Source: a virus. From it: DNA of 36,016 nucleotides. Both the position numbers and the translations under genes were made by a program. Positions 22,926-30,810 of this stretch are shown here, piece by piece. Numbering within the stretch: the first letter of the stretch is position 1; the number at the start of each line of letters is the position of its first letter. The stretch covers positions 1-36,016 of the IMG/VR virus record IMGVR_UViG_3300009093_000088, one strand, 5' to 3'. Below the pieces are notes generated by a model, which saw nothing but the letters and a program-made list of their open reading frames with translations, ran no database searches and had not been told where the DNA came from.

Positions 22926-23132
22926 ATGACTTTGCAAGACTATATCCAACAAGCAGTGCAGCAAATCAAAGCAGGAGTTGCTGACTTCAATAAAGATAGT
23001 AACTCCGTAAAGGTTTCTTATCCCGAAAAAGTATCTTTCGAAGTGTATGTTGATAATGAAGGGTTCGTAGGCGGCAACCATAAAGTAGTTATGGAGGTCT
23101 TTCTTGCTCATTATCCATGGGTCAAAGATTAG
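22926..23132 (+). CDS. Small protein of unknown function
   Basis: A 68-residue protein started at ATG 22926 (MTLQDYIQQAVQQIKAGVAD), which has AAGG eight bases upstream. The longer frame overlaps erf without a ribosome site. An N-terminal helix is followed by beta strands (SVKVSYPEKVSFEVYVDNEG). It looks like a small folded domain. No family is recognised. Confidence 0.5.
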   Translation: MTLQDYIQQAVQQIKAGVADFNKDSNSVKVSYPEKVSFEVYVDNEGFVGGNHKVVMEVFLAHYPWVKD

Positions 23133-23151
23133 AAAACAACGAAGGAAGCAT

Positions 23152-23382
23152 ATGCAGAAGTATGTTGCTCCGACGCGTCTTGATTTCGCTCCCTGTGGCA
23201 GTGTATGGGAACACCTGACTGACTTCCCCCAGGGAACCTTATATATTCAGATATCTGACAACCCAGAGCAGCCTGAATGGTTGTCTCTGGGTGATTTACT
23301 TGCGACGACTTTTAGAGAAAAAGTGACGGATACGAACTTTATAAAGACACAGATTAAGCAATACAGAGACAAGAAAGTATGA
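23152..23382 (+). CDS. Small protein, paralogue of 23379-23741
   Basis: A 76-residue protein started at ATG 23152 (MQKYVAPTRLDFAPCGSVWE) after AAGGAAGC. The part TLYIQISDNPEQPEWLSLGD, then LLATTFREKV, aligns with YYVQISEDGDRPEWVPWRDI, LACSYDQKI in the following gene. The two genes overlap by four bases (ATGA) and probably arose by tandem duplication. Function unknown. Confidence 0.55.
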   Translation: MQKYVAPTRLDFAPCGSVWEHLTDFPQGTLYIQISDNPEQPEWLSLGDLLATTFREKVTDTNFIKTQIKQYRDKKV

Positions 23383-23741
23383 ATCCTGAAAGAATAAATC
23401 GCATGAATGAAATGCATCCAGAAGGAAAGATGCTTACTGGTTACGGATTCCCTCAATTCCCTGTCGTAATACCTCCCGTTCCCTTTGGAACTATTTATGG
23501 ACGTAAATTGGATGTGTATCGATGGAGATACTATGTTCAAATAAGTGAAGATGGTGATAGGCCAGAATGGGTACCATGGAGAGATATTCTTGCGTGCTCT
23601 TATGATCAGAAGATTAGAGAAACCGAGATCCGTCATGAGCTTATAAAAAATTACATAGAAAACGAAAAAAGAATGAATCACTTGTTCCTTCATTACAAAT
23701 TAGTTAGTGAAGGACTTGAAAAGAAGAAAGAGAAGTCATGA
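23379..23741 (+). CDS. Small protein, paralogue of 23152-23382
   Basis: A 120-residue protein. After a Pro-rich part (GFPQFPVVIPPVPFGTIYG) comes the shared strand-turn-strand block YYVQISEDGDRPEWVPWRDI and a long charged helix ending EGLEKKKEKS. It shares the overlapping ATGA start with its paralogue and overlaps the next gene the same way. No activity can be inferred. Confidence 0.55.
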   Translation: MNPERINRMNEMHPEGKMLTGYGFPQFPVVIPPVPFGTIYGRKLDVYRWRYYVQISEDGDRPEWVPWRDILACSYDQKIRETEIRHELIKNYIENEKRMNHLFLHYKLVSEGLEKKKEKS

Positions 23742-23944
23742 AATGGCACCATTCATTAGATCAACAGCCAGAAAATAACAAAGTTATTGTACAACTTGAT
23801 ATGCCTCATGATGGAGTCTATCCAGGAGAGACCATTAAACATTATTGTATGGGCATGCGTAAATACAAAGCTTCTGATTATGCAGGTTGTCCCTTACAAT
23901 CATTCTGGTGGTGCTATGCCCAAGACTTCCCCTTTCCAAAGTAG
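23738..23944 (+). CDS. DUF551-like small protein
   Basis: A 68-residue protein, MKWHHSLDQQPENNKVIVQL, ending FWWCYAQDFPFPK. The W-x(6)-P-x-x-x-x-x-V-x-V start and the aromatic W-W-x-x-x-x-x-P-x-P end follow the pattern of the DUF551-type proteins common in phage early regions. Function unknown. It overlaps its upstream neighbour (ATGA). Confidence 0.6.
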   Translation: MKWHHSLDQQPENNKVIVQLDMPHDGVYPGETIKHYCMGMRKYKASDYAGCPLQSFWWCYAQDFPFPK

Positions 23945-23956
23945 GAGGATCTATCT

Positions 23957-24217
23957 ATGAAGATCTATGCCTTGTTGTTAATGACGAGCCTGTGTTACGC
24001 CTCTGAAAAGGATGACGCTGTACACGACGGTAAAAAGAGCGGCGTTTCCATTAATAACGTAGTTACTCTTAACGTTAATACCCAACCTGTTCACCATCAT
24101 CGACCTGGACCTAAGCATCAATCAGTTATAGAAGCGCATGAAAGATTGCGTAGACAACAGGCTGAAGATGACGCGGTCACCTGTTGCTGTTTCTTTAAGA
24201 TCAAAAAGAAAATCTAA
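23957..24217 (+). CDS. Small exported protein
   Basis: An 86-residue protein with a signal peptide (MKIYALLLMTSLCYA, cleavage before SEKDD). A mature polar part contains VHHHRPGPKH and a charged helix (VIEAHERLRRQQAEDD), then CCCFFKIKKKI at the end. The three consecutive Cys followed by a basic tail could anchor or cross-link it. Ribosome site GTAGGAGG. It is the last gene of the Erf operon. A role at the cell envelope, such as exclusion of other phages, is speculation. Confidence 0.55.
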   Translation: MKIYALLLMTSLCYASEKDDAVHDGKKSGVSINNVVTLNVNTQPVHHHRPGPKHQSVIEAHERLRRQQAEDDAVTCCCFFKIKKKI

Positions 24218-24226
24218 AAAACACCA

Positions 24227-24251
24227 GGCAGAGAAGAAGCGCAACTCTGCC
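24227..24251 (-). terminator. Terminator of the fibre transcript
   Basis: GGCAGAG (24227-24233) pairs with CTCTGCC (24245-24251). On the minus strand TGGTGTTTTTTAG follows. It stands after the stop of the fibre gene at 24285. Two convergent operons meet here. Confidence 0.65.
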
Positions 24252-24284
24252 CAGTGAAGGAGTAGTGAATGAAAGAAGCCACAG

Positions 24285-25991
24285 TTAACTTATATATTCA
24301 GTAACAATTACAATTCCAGTAACACCATTGCCACCTGCAGCTGCTGCCCCTACGATTGTTGCAGCTCCGGAACCACCACCACCATACGAAGTACCATTAG
24401 TTCCAGCGGTTGATCCTGCAGACGTAACACCAGGTGATCCTCCACCAAAGAAGGATGATCCACCTCCTCCAAATGATCCTATGCCGACGACAGCCATGCC
24501 AGGACCTCCTGGGGTACCGGTCGTATTAAAGTCGCCACTTGATCCTGCACCACCGGCCGTTCCAGAGTTAAACCCTCCTGCATTCGCCGCAGCTCCATTG
24601 CCGCCGGCACCGCCGGTTGCAGATAAAAGAGCACCAAAAGTAACAGATCCACCGGCTGCTCCTGGATTATTTCCAGCCGATCCGCCGCCACCACCTGAGT
24701 TAATAGTAACCGCTTGAGAAACCCCAATAGTTGCAGCAGTGAATGTTTTGCGAGCGTATCCACCGCCTCCACCACCACTGGCATTGGATACTTGACCAGC
24801 TCCTGTGACGTCTGCACCTCCGCCCCCTCCTCCACCACCGACTACTTCTACAACACAGTACAGCATTCCTGAAGTAGGGGTGTAGGTCCCTGAAGAAGTA
24901 AACACTTGAGTAGCAACCGTTTGTATATTGCCGCCTGATGCACCTGTTGTACCAAGTTGTCCATTAGAATTGATAACAACTGTTAGTGGAGATCCAGAAG
25001 GCGCTACGCCGTAAATACCGTTTATAAAACATTTTGTCTGGTTAGTTGTAGTGACTCCGTCAGAACCAATACGAATAACGTTGCTCTCTCCGACGACTCC
25101 TACGTTACGCCCCACAATGACGTTGTTACTTTCAGAAGTGGTATATGCAGCACCACCTGAACGACCAAGAATTACGTTATTAGATCCAGTTACCAGCAAG
25201 TTAGCCGAACTGTCTGCAAGAAGAAGGTTGTTATCTCCAGTAGTAAGAGATGATCCCGAAGAAGCTCCTCCCAAGACATTATTCGATCCTGTAGTTATAT
25301 GGCTACCGCTGCCTGTTCCCCAGGCGTGGTTACTTGAACCTGACGTTAATGCTATTAAGGTATTTGATCCGAACCCACTATTAAATTGACCCGTAGCGGT
25401 TAGATTGCCGGCCGTAGACCCTATAAAAGTACTCGTGTTTGAATCAGTCACACTCAACTGAACCGTATTGCCTGATCCCGAAAACAAAACCGAAGAGCCA
25501 CAATGCTTTGTTGAGTTTCCGGCATTGATATTAAGAACGCCAGAACCATTAGGCGTAGCCGTTCCAGAATCCGTCGGAAATGATTGTGCGGCTACACCAC
25601 CACCAACTAACGAAATCGTTAACGTAGACGTTCCTGGATTGCCTGCGACGGTAACTGTGGTGCCATCGCCGACCACATTGATGTTGTTGGCAGTAGGCGG
25701 GACAGCACCGCCAGTGTTTCCTGTTAGGAATTGTAAATCTCCAGAAGAGAAAGGAAGCCAGGTGGCTATCCCTGCTGCCAATGATACTAATACATAGAGA
25801 TCATTAATAGTAGGAGGCGTATGGGTTCCGTTATCGAGCCATAACGTACCAATGTAGACGTTTTTGGAATCGTATTGGGTTGGAGGAAAAGATCTTTGGA
25901 CGAAATTTGGTGGAGTTCTTGGATTAACACCTAAGTACGATAAAGGGTTCAAGCCATTAAGCGCTTGGTTATTTGTTGGATCTGACATCAC
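24285..25991 (-). CDS. Tail fibre with beta-helical shaft and Gly-rich tip
   Basis: A 568-residue protein. Residues 1-85 are a virion-anchor region (VYIGTLWLDNGTHTPP; GIATWLPFSSG) shared in pattern with the fibre at 29488-30675. Then comes LTGNTGGAVPPTANNINVVG and a repeated GSNNV-x-x-G shaft like YadA-type left-handed rolls (TTGDNNLLL; VTGSNNVILG; TSESNNVIVG), and ESNVIRIGSDG with KCFINGIYGV. From about residue 365 the tip is glycine-rich (runs of G up to eight), ending GVTGIVIVTEYIS. Such Gly-rich, adhesin-like tips recognise receptors in many phages. The start could be M1 or M2. Confidence 0.75.
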   Translation of the reverse strand: MMSDPTNNQALNGLNPLSYLGVNPRTPPNFVQRSFPPTQYDSKNVYIGTLWLDNGTHTPPTINDLYVLVSLAAGIATWLPFSSGDLQFLTGNTGGAVPPTANNINVVGDGTTVTVAGNPGTSTLTISLVGGGVAAQSFPTDSGTATPNGSGVLNINAGNSTKHCGSSVLFSGSGNTVQLSVTDSNTSTFIGSTAGNLTATGQFNSGFGSNTLIALTSGSSNHAWGTGSGSHITTGSNNVLGGASSGSSLTTGDNNLLLADSSANLLVTGSNNVILGRSGGAAYTTSESNNVIVGRNVGVVGESNVIRIGSDGVTTTNQTKCFINGIYGVAPSGSPLTVVINSNGQLGTTGASGGNIQTVATQVFTSSGTYTPTSGMLYCVVEVVGGGGGGGGADVTGAGQVSNASGGGGGGYARKTFTAATIGVSQAVTINSGGGGGSAGNNPGAAGGSVTFGALLSATGGAGGNGAAANAGGFNSGTAGGAGSSGDFNTTGTPGGPGMAVVGIGSFGGGGSSFFGGGSPGVTSAGSTAGTNGTSYGGGGSGAATIVGAAAAGGNGVTGIVIVTEYIS

Positions 25992-26014
25992 TACATCCTT
26001 TTTAAAAAGTCTCT

Positions 26015-26683
26015 CTAAATCGACACAATCTTGTAGAGAATCTGGAAGTTAATTGTGTTATTGCCCGCAGCGTTACCCGATATCTCAGTGGCGTTGGTAT
26101 TATAGAACTGCAAATCAGCATTCTCATATTGCGTAGCGGCCGCAGCAGATATCGTATAGGTAGTATTTATATTGTACTGATTACTATTCGCCACAAGCTG
26201 CGCATTAAGAAGACAGTTGAGTGGCCTATTGTTATTGGATACAGGGGCATACATAAGGGCTATGAATTGACCCGCACCTGCAGTAAAGACGTTACTGCCT
26301 CCATAGACCAGTTTTGCTATAACCGCTATTGGCCATAAAACTGTCCCTACTCCTGCCGCAGCAATCGCCTGAATTGGAGTGCCATGCAAGTTTTTTACTT
26401 GTGATGAAGTAAGGGTAGGGGAAGCCAATAACAGCCCAGAAGAAGCAGCAACGGTAATCGATCCTGCTCCGTTAGTTACGCTGATCCCACTGCCCGCACT
26501 AATTGCTGCCAATACTGGATCAGCACCCGTAGAGCCAATGGCAATTTGGCCATTGGTTGCAGCACCTAATGCAGTCACTGCACTAGTTCCCTGTCCTAAA
26601 AGAAGGCTGTGAGCAGTGAACGTTTGTGCGCCGGTTCCACCTTCTACAACCGGCTGCGGACTAATTCTTTTATATGCACACAT
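26015..26683 (-). CDS. Tail fibre distal subunit
   Basis: A 222-residue protein, MCAYKRISPQPVVEGGTGAQ. It has the fibre-type blocks HSLLLGQGTSAVTALGAATN, GQIAIGSTGADPVLAAI and GSGISVTNGAGSITVAAS, then a compact C-terminal beta domain (IQAIAAAGVGTVLWPIAVIA and after). Its ATG overlaps the stop of the fibre gene before it (TAATG), so it is probably co-translated with it and forms the tip of the same or a neighbouring fibre. Confidence 0.65.
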   Translation of the reverse strand: MCAYKRISPQPVVEGGTGAQTFTAHSLLLGQGTSAVTALGAATNGQIAIGSTGADPVLAAISAGSGISVTNGAGSITVAASSGLLLASPTLTSSQVKNLHGTPIQAIAAAGVGTVLWPIAVIAKLVYGGSNVFTAGAGQFIALMYAPVSNNNRPLNCLLNAQLVANSNQYNINTTYTISAAAATQYENADLQFYNTNATEISGNAAGNNTINFQILYKIVSI

Positions 26684-27834
26684 TAGAATACCTCATATGT
26701 AGACGAATTACCCATAACATTGATCGACTCATACGCCGTATTCATCACAAATGTTGCGGCTCCGTCGATATTTACAGCTCCGCCAACAGTTGTGACGGTT
26801 ATGTTATTCGTGGAAGCAGATCCTGTTCTATCTTTGATAATGAGAAATCTTCCTGATGTTGCTGCATTGGCAAGCTGTACTGTTATCGGGCCTCCAGAAG
26901 AATCAACGCTTAGATATACATCAGTAGACAGAACCACATACGGAGACGAATTAACATTCGTATATGCATAAGTTCCACTAGGAGTTGAAGATGCGATCGT
27001 TATTGTGTTAGCTCCTGCTGTTACCGATATCCCAGTACCTGCCGTGATAACAGCAGTGCCAAGTTGGTCACTTGCCTCAACTACCACATTAGCAGTCGCT
27101 AGGTTAACGCCATCGATACCTGCTATATAACATTTGTTCTGTCGTTGAGAGATGCCTCCGGTAGTTCCGATACGAATCGTGTTGGATTCGGAAGCAACTC
27201 CTATATGACCGATTATGATGTTACTGTCTTCACCACCGGTCCAGTTATTGGCCGCTTGGAAACCCGCCACGATATTAAAGCTACCGGGATTCCCGTTCTG
27301 GAGAGCAAAGGCACCAAATGCGCAATTACTAGCTCCTGCGGTAATGTCGCCGCCTGCTAATTCACCAATACAGGTGTTAAAACTTCCAGAAAGACCTGTA
27401 GGGTTGCTATTCAAAGATGCATAACCCAGGCCGGTATTACCGGTACCCGAACTTAAAAATTGACCAGAATTGAGTCCTATAAGGGTGTTATGCGCATTGC
27501 CCGTACCTGAAACATGGAGCTCAACGGTATTGCCAGATCCCGTAAATTCTACGGTAGCTCCACAGTTAAAGGTTGATAGTCCGGCTATGATATTGAGTAC
27601 ACCACCAGATGGGGTTGCTGTTCCCGAATCCGTCGGAAATGAATCTGCGACGGTTCCTGAAACTGAAATAGTAAGAGTACTAGTTCCTGGATTGCCGGCC
27701 ACTGATACAACGCCAGTACCTACGACATTTATATTCCCACCGGTAGGAGGTACAGCACCGCCGGTGTTTCCTGTTAACGTTTGTACGAATCCACCTGGAC
27801 CGCTATTAGTAAAATATCCGGCTGCTTGACTCAC
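26683..27834 (-). CDS. Tail fibre, paralogue of 24285-25991
   Basis: A 383-residue protein. It shares LTGNTGGAVPPTGGNINVVG, AGNPGTSTLTIS, DSFPTDSGTATP, TGSGNTVELHV, ESNTIRIGTTGG and KCYIAGIDGV with the larger fibre, but has a different C-terminus (SGRFLIIKDRTGSASTNNIT, then a beta-rich end) in place of the Gly-rich tip. The N-terminus is short and lacks the anchor domain. It looks like a duplicated shaft that received another tip. Confidence 0.7.
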   Translation of the reverse strand: MSQAAGYFTNSGPGGFVQTLTGNTGGAVPPTGGNINVVGTGVVSVAGNPGTSTLTISVSGTVADSFPTDSGTATPSGGVLNIIAGLSTFNCGATVEFTGSGNTVELHVSGTGNAHNTLIGLNSGQFLSSGTGNTGLGYASLNSNPTGLSGSFNTCIGELAGGDITAGASNCAFGAFALQNGNPGSFNIVAGFQAANNWTGGEDSNIIIGHIGVASESNTIRIGTTGGISQRQNKCYIAGIDGVNLATANVVVEASDQLGTAVITAGTGISVTAGANTITIASSTPSGTYAYTNVNSSPYVVLSTDVYLSVDSSGGPITVQLANAATSGRFLIIKDRTGSASTNNITVTTVGGAVNIDGAATFVMNTAYESINVMGNSSTYEVF

Positions 27835-27843
27835 GGTATCTCC

Positions 27844-28185
27844 TTAAACTGTTGCGTACCAGACGGTTAAATAGACAGAACCAAGCGTAGGCGCACCTTT
27901 CACATAGACCCGTGTTCCTGCTGCTATAGAAGCCGCTCCACCTTGTGCAGTCGCATTAGCTGTAAGGTCGATAATCTTATAAGACTTAGGCCCTACGACC
28001 CAATAATCACTAACGCCATCGATGCTGAATGTAAGTAATGCGTCAGTATCATTCGTTATATCCAATATGCGATCAGCATTGAGAAATGGAGTTCCCAGTC
28101 CTGCATATGTACCTGATATTGAACCAAATGCCAGAGATCTGAGTACTTCAGGTAGAATTCTAATTGCAGTAGCTAAGTTTGACAT
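27844..28185 (-). CDS. Small beta-rich virion protein, paralogue of 28194-28535
   Basis: A 113-residue protein of predicted beta strands (GVSDYWVVGPKSYKIIDLTA; RVYVKGAPTLGSVYLTVWYA). The block RILDITNDTDALLTFSIDGV aligns with RLLRIINQSNVPVIISYDGT of the neighbour. Likely a jelly-roll-like tail or head component, judged from fold pattern and fibre-cluster location. Confidence 0.55.
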   Translation of the reverse strand: MSNLATAIRILPEVLRSLAFGSISGTYAGLGTPFLNADRILDITNDTDALLTFSIDGVSDYWVVGPKSYKIIDLTANATAQGGAASIAAGTRVYVKGAPTLGSVYLTVWYATV

Positions 28186-28193
28186 GATGCTCC

Positions 28194-28535
28194 CTATGGA
28201 TTGATAGGTTGATAGTAGGCAGCGAATATTATGTTGCCTGTCCCAGCCGACCCTGTTACATATATATTGGTATTAGCAGCCATGGAAGCACTGTAGTTTC
28301 CAGCAAGTCCTAATGCCGCAAAGGGAAGCTGCATAACTGAGTTTGCAAGTATCACGTCATGAGCATTTGTGCCATCGTAGCTAATGATGACCGGAACATT
28401 GGATTGATTGATAATGCGCAATAGACGTGTAGGGAAATCCAATGTAGCGGCAAGTTTTAATGTTCCATCCAATCCCGCAGAATTGAATGAGTCTATTGTC
28501 TGAGCTAAAATCTTATTTGAAGAGGATGTCCCCAT
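28194..28535 (-). CDS. Small beta-rich virion protein, paralogue of 27844-28185
   Basis: A 113-residue protein with the same order of strands as its neighbour (RLLRIINQSNVPVIISYDGT; NTNIYVTGSAGTGNIIFAAY) and the same length, hence probably a tandem duplication. The start at ATG 28535 has AGGGAGAGTAGA. It may be a fibre-attachment or baseplate subunit. No family is certain. Confidence 0.55.
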   Translation of the reverse strand: MGTSSSNKILAQTIDSFNSAGLDGTLKLAATLDFPTRLLRIINQSNVPVIISYDGTNAHDVILANSVMQLPFAALGLAGNYSASMAANTNIYVTGSAGTGNIIFAAYYQPINP

Positions 28536-28552
28536 TCTACTCTCCCTGTTTT

Positions 28553-28786
28553 TTAAGAATCAGTAGGTTCTACAGCTACTTGTTCAGAGTCCTTTTTAGC
28601 CTGCTCTTGAGCTAATGCAGTTTTCTGCATCTCAACTATTGCGTCCTTGAATTCATCACAGACATCGATAGCCTCTTGCCAGCTGCTGCCTAATGGTACA
28701 GTCATCTGGTATCGAACCTTATTGTCCTTTTTGAATATCTCGATACTGATCAACCCTAAATGGTAGATCTTGTTTTGCTCTTCCAC
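28553..28786 (-). CDS. Small protein between HNH gene and fibre accessory genes
   Basis: A 77-residue protein, MEEQNKIYHLGLISIEIFKK, with a short strand-rich start and a helix (WQEAIDVCDEFKDAIVEMQK), ending in a polar acidic tail. It could assist fibre folding, but no such family is recognised. The ribosome site is AAGGAGGAACC. Confidence 0.5.
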   Translation of the reverse strand: MEEQNKIYHLGLISIEIFKKDNKVRYQMTVPLGSSWQEAIDVCDEFKDAIVEMQKTALAQEQAKKDSEQVAVEPTDS

Positions 28787-28808
28787 GGTTCCTCCTTCAA
28801 GGAAATAA

Positions 28809-29426
28809 CTATACTGTTTTCCAAGTTTTGCCGTACTTTATGCTCGCTATGGTGTTTTTGTTAACCTTAAAGTCTGTTGCAATTCTATTCATATTGACTC
28901 CCATTTTTAATAGATTTTTTATTTCGATAACCTTTTCATTGGTAAGCACCGAAGCAGGATTACTTTCACCAAGCAAAACACCAGTTCTTCCTTTGAATGC
29001 CATATCACGCATGTTATCGGTTTGGTCACCTAGAAACAAATGTTTTGGGTTGGAACAATTTCGGGTATCGCATTTATGCAAAACGAACATACCATTAGGT
29101 ATTTCTCCATTATGTATGATCCAGCTTGCTCTATGCGCTTTCATTATTTTCCCTCTATGATGAAAATTCGCATAACCTTGCATAATACAACCATTCCAGC
29201 CCCAACACCCTTCTTCATTTTTTATCGCAAACTTCTCATAATGCTCTTTAAGCCATAACAGTTTTTGTTCATTTGTTTCCTCTTTCAGATACTCAAAATG
29301 CTTTTTAAGTTGGCCTTTTCTGAGCAACTTACGGGTGCATTCTCTAGAGCAAAACCTCCCCTTTTGTTTCTTTCTCTTAACTTCAAATGACTTTTGGCAA
29401 GCTTCACATATTCTTTCTGGTTCCAT
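28809..29426 (-). CDS. HNH homing endonuclease with zinc finger and helix-turn-helix
   Basis: A 205-residue protein. Residues 1-35 hold a zinc finger (ICEACQKSF, then FCSRECTRKL). Residues 60-140 hold the HNH domain of the HNH_3 type (CWGWNGCIMQGYANFH; KAHRASWIIHNGEIPNG; VLHKCDTRNCSNPKHLFLGD) with its H-x(n)-N-x-x-H pattern intact. The C-terminus has a helix-turn-helix DNA-reader (VLTNEKVIEIKNLLKMGVNM; NKNTIASIKYGK). All key residues look present, so it is probably active. It lies within the fibre cluster. A hairpin covers its ribosome site. Confidence 0.85.
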   Translation of the reverse strand: MEPERICEACQKSFEVKRKKQKGRFCSRECTRKLLRKGQLKKHFEYLKEETNEQKLLWLKEHYEKFAIKNEEGCWGWNGCIMQGYANFHHRGKIMKAHRASWIIHNGEIPNGMFVLHKCDTRNCSNPKHLFLGDQTDNMRDMAFKGRTGVLLGESNPASVLTNEKVIEIKNLLKMGVNMNRIATDFKVNKNTIASIKYGKTWKTV

Positions 29427-29461
29427 AATCCTCCTACATAAATATTACATAGGAGGATTAT
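29425..29461 (-). promoter_or_regulatory. Hairpin sequestering the HNH ribosome site
   Basis: Arms 29425-29436 and 29450-29461 are a perfect 12-bp inverted repeat with a 13-base AT-rich loop. On the mRNA the 3' arm contains the GGAGG ribosome site and the first two bases of the ATG. The loop contains TAATAT. A long transcript would fold and silence translation. A transcript starting inside or beyond the loop would not. Confidence 0.7.
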
Positions 29462-29487
29462 ATCATTGCGTATGTATAAAATCTACT

Positions 29488-30675
29488 TTACGCTGCGCAA
29501 GTCACGTTAGTCCACGCACCAACACCCGTAGCTACAAAAATACGATCCGTAGCCCCTGTTGGAGCCGTGTTCCAATATGTATCGCCTGCATGAAGAGCAA
29601 GACCATTTCCTGGAGCTCCTGCACCTGTGTAGAAATAGACAGGTCCAGGCAATGCCAAGAATGGAGCTGAAATGTTGACGCCACCTGTACCACCTTGAAG
29701 GGTAGTTAATGCTGCGCCTGTTGTGGATCCGATTACGACACTATTAGCTGCCGCTCCGGAAGCAATACTCACAGATCCCGCTTGGCCACCAGAAGCCATC
29801 AAGTTAAACGTTTGAGCTCCTGCTGTGGCAACACCATTAAGAATGTTAACAACGCTGTTAGCGCCTGAGTTTCCACTGGCAATATTGATAGTTTGAGCAC
29901 CAACGTTGACACCGTTACCAACGTTAATAATTTGGCCAGCTGTTGAAAGACCTAGGGTAATAGCACCTGTCATTGCTGCTGAGCCGACGGTGATTGTACC
30001 CGTTGCTGACGTAGAGGCTGACATATTGCCTGTACCGGCAAGAAGAGACAACGAAGTAAGTGCTGTAACATTACCTATCGTGATTACGTCTGCACCTGCC
30101 GCTGCACCGATATTGATTGCCTGACCTGCAGTAGAACTACCAAGAGTCAAAGTACCTGTCATGGTAGCAGCACCAACAGTTATTGTTCCTGTTGCTGACG
30201 TTGACAAAGCCATGTTGCCGGTACCAGCCTGCAAAGTAAGAGAAGCTGCTCCACTTGTAGAGCCGACGGTTACTAAGTTTGCGGCGGCATCGTTGGCTAT
30301 TCCGACGGTATGCCCTGCGCCAACGAGAGAGAAGTTACCACTACCAGCCGTAATGGTTATTGCGCCGGTATTTGATGAATTGCCGATACTTACAGCACCA
30401 TTACCTACAGTAGAAAGATTGGTTGGCCCTGGATTGACGGTCAATGAACTAAAGACACCCGCTCCTCCAGAGATATCTGACCACGTAGCAGCATTGGCTA
30501 CAATAGAGGTCAAGATAAATGCAGAGTTGGTTGATTTATTGATCCATATGGTACCAATCTGAGCAAGATTGGATGATGTTGGATCTGAAGCATTGGAAAC
30601 TATTGGAGCTGGAAAGATTCCAATAAGAGCTTGGCTCAAACCATACGCGGTCTGATTATATTGTGGCGATGACAT
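29488..30675 (-). CDS. Tail fibre with anchor domain and repeated shaft
   Basis: A 395-residue protein. Residues 1-75 contain an anchor (IGTIWINKSTNSAFILTSIV, NAATWSDISGG) that matches the N-terminus of the 24285-25991 fibre. The shaft is made of repeats of about 18-40 residues (GNMALSTSATGTITVGAATM; GNMSASTSATGTITVGSAAM; LTLGSSTAGQAINIG; ITLGLSTAGQIINVG). It ends with a small domain (YTGAGAPGNGLALHAGDTYW; ATGVGAWTNVTCAA) that looks like a capping unit. It is the first gene of the fibre transcript, with ribosome site AGGAGAG. Confidence 0.75.
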   Translation of the reverse strand: MSSPQYNQTAYGLSQALIGIFPAPIVSNASDPTSSNLAQIGTIWINKSTNSAFILTSIVANAATWSDISGGAGVFSSLTVNPGPTNLSTVGNGAVSIGNSSNTGAITITAGSGNFSLVGAGHTVGIANDAAANLVTVGSTSGAASLTLQAGTGNMALSTSATGTITVGAATMTGTLTLGSSTAGQAINIGAAAGADVITIGNVTALTSLSLLAGTGNMSASTSATGTITVGSAAMTGAITLGLSTAGQIINVGNGVNVGAQTINIASGNSGANSVVNILNGVATAGAQTFNLMASGGQAGSVSIASGAAANSVVIGSTTGAALTTLQGGTGGVNISAPFLALPGPVYFYTGAGAPGNGLALHAGDTYWNTAPTGATDRIFVATGVGAWTNVTCAA

Positions 30676-30707
30676 AATTTCTCTCCTATAAATGAAGTTA
30701 TGCCTCA

Positions 30708-30736
30708 GTTATAAACCTGGGAATGCTGGTACACAA
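30708..30736 (-). promoter_or_regulatory. Candidate promoter of the fibre operon
   Basis: Minus strand TTGTGT (30736-30731), 17 bases, TATAAC (30713-30708), about 30 bases before the ATG at 30675. It is back to back with the plus-strand promoter at 30757. Confidence 0.4.
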
Positions 30737-30756
30737 AAGAAATGTAAAGATATATA

Positions 30757-30784
30757 TTGACGATATATACCGAAGTGCTAGTAT
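30757..30784 (+). promoter_or_regulatory. Promoter of the accessory cassette
   Basis: TTGACG (30757-30762), 16 bases, TAGTAT (30779-30784). The ATG of the ribbon-helix-helix gene follows 26 bases later. GATATATA units stand beside the -35 and after the -10. Confidence 0.5.
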
Positions 30785-30797
30785 TGATATATATCAA
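30784..30797. promoter_or_regulatory. Palindromic operator at the accessory promoter
   Basis: TTGATATATATCAA, a perfect 14-base palindrome placed at the expected transcription start. Related GATATATA units occur near 30749 and 30762. The protein encoded next is a ribbon-helix-helix type, so this is probably its own operator. Confidence 0.5.
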
Positions 30798-30810
30798 GGG
30801 AGTAATAAAA

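Noticed and set aside
24328-24717. Pro-rich plus-strand frame
   Set aside because: Antisense shadow of the Gly-rich fibre tip. Other Pro/Val-rich plus-strand frames to 30562 are likewise shadows of fibre genes.
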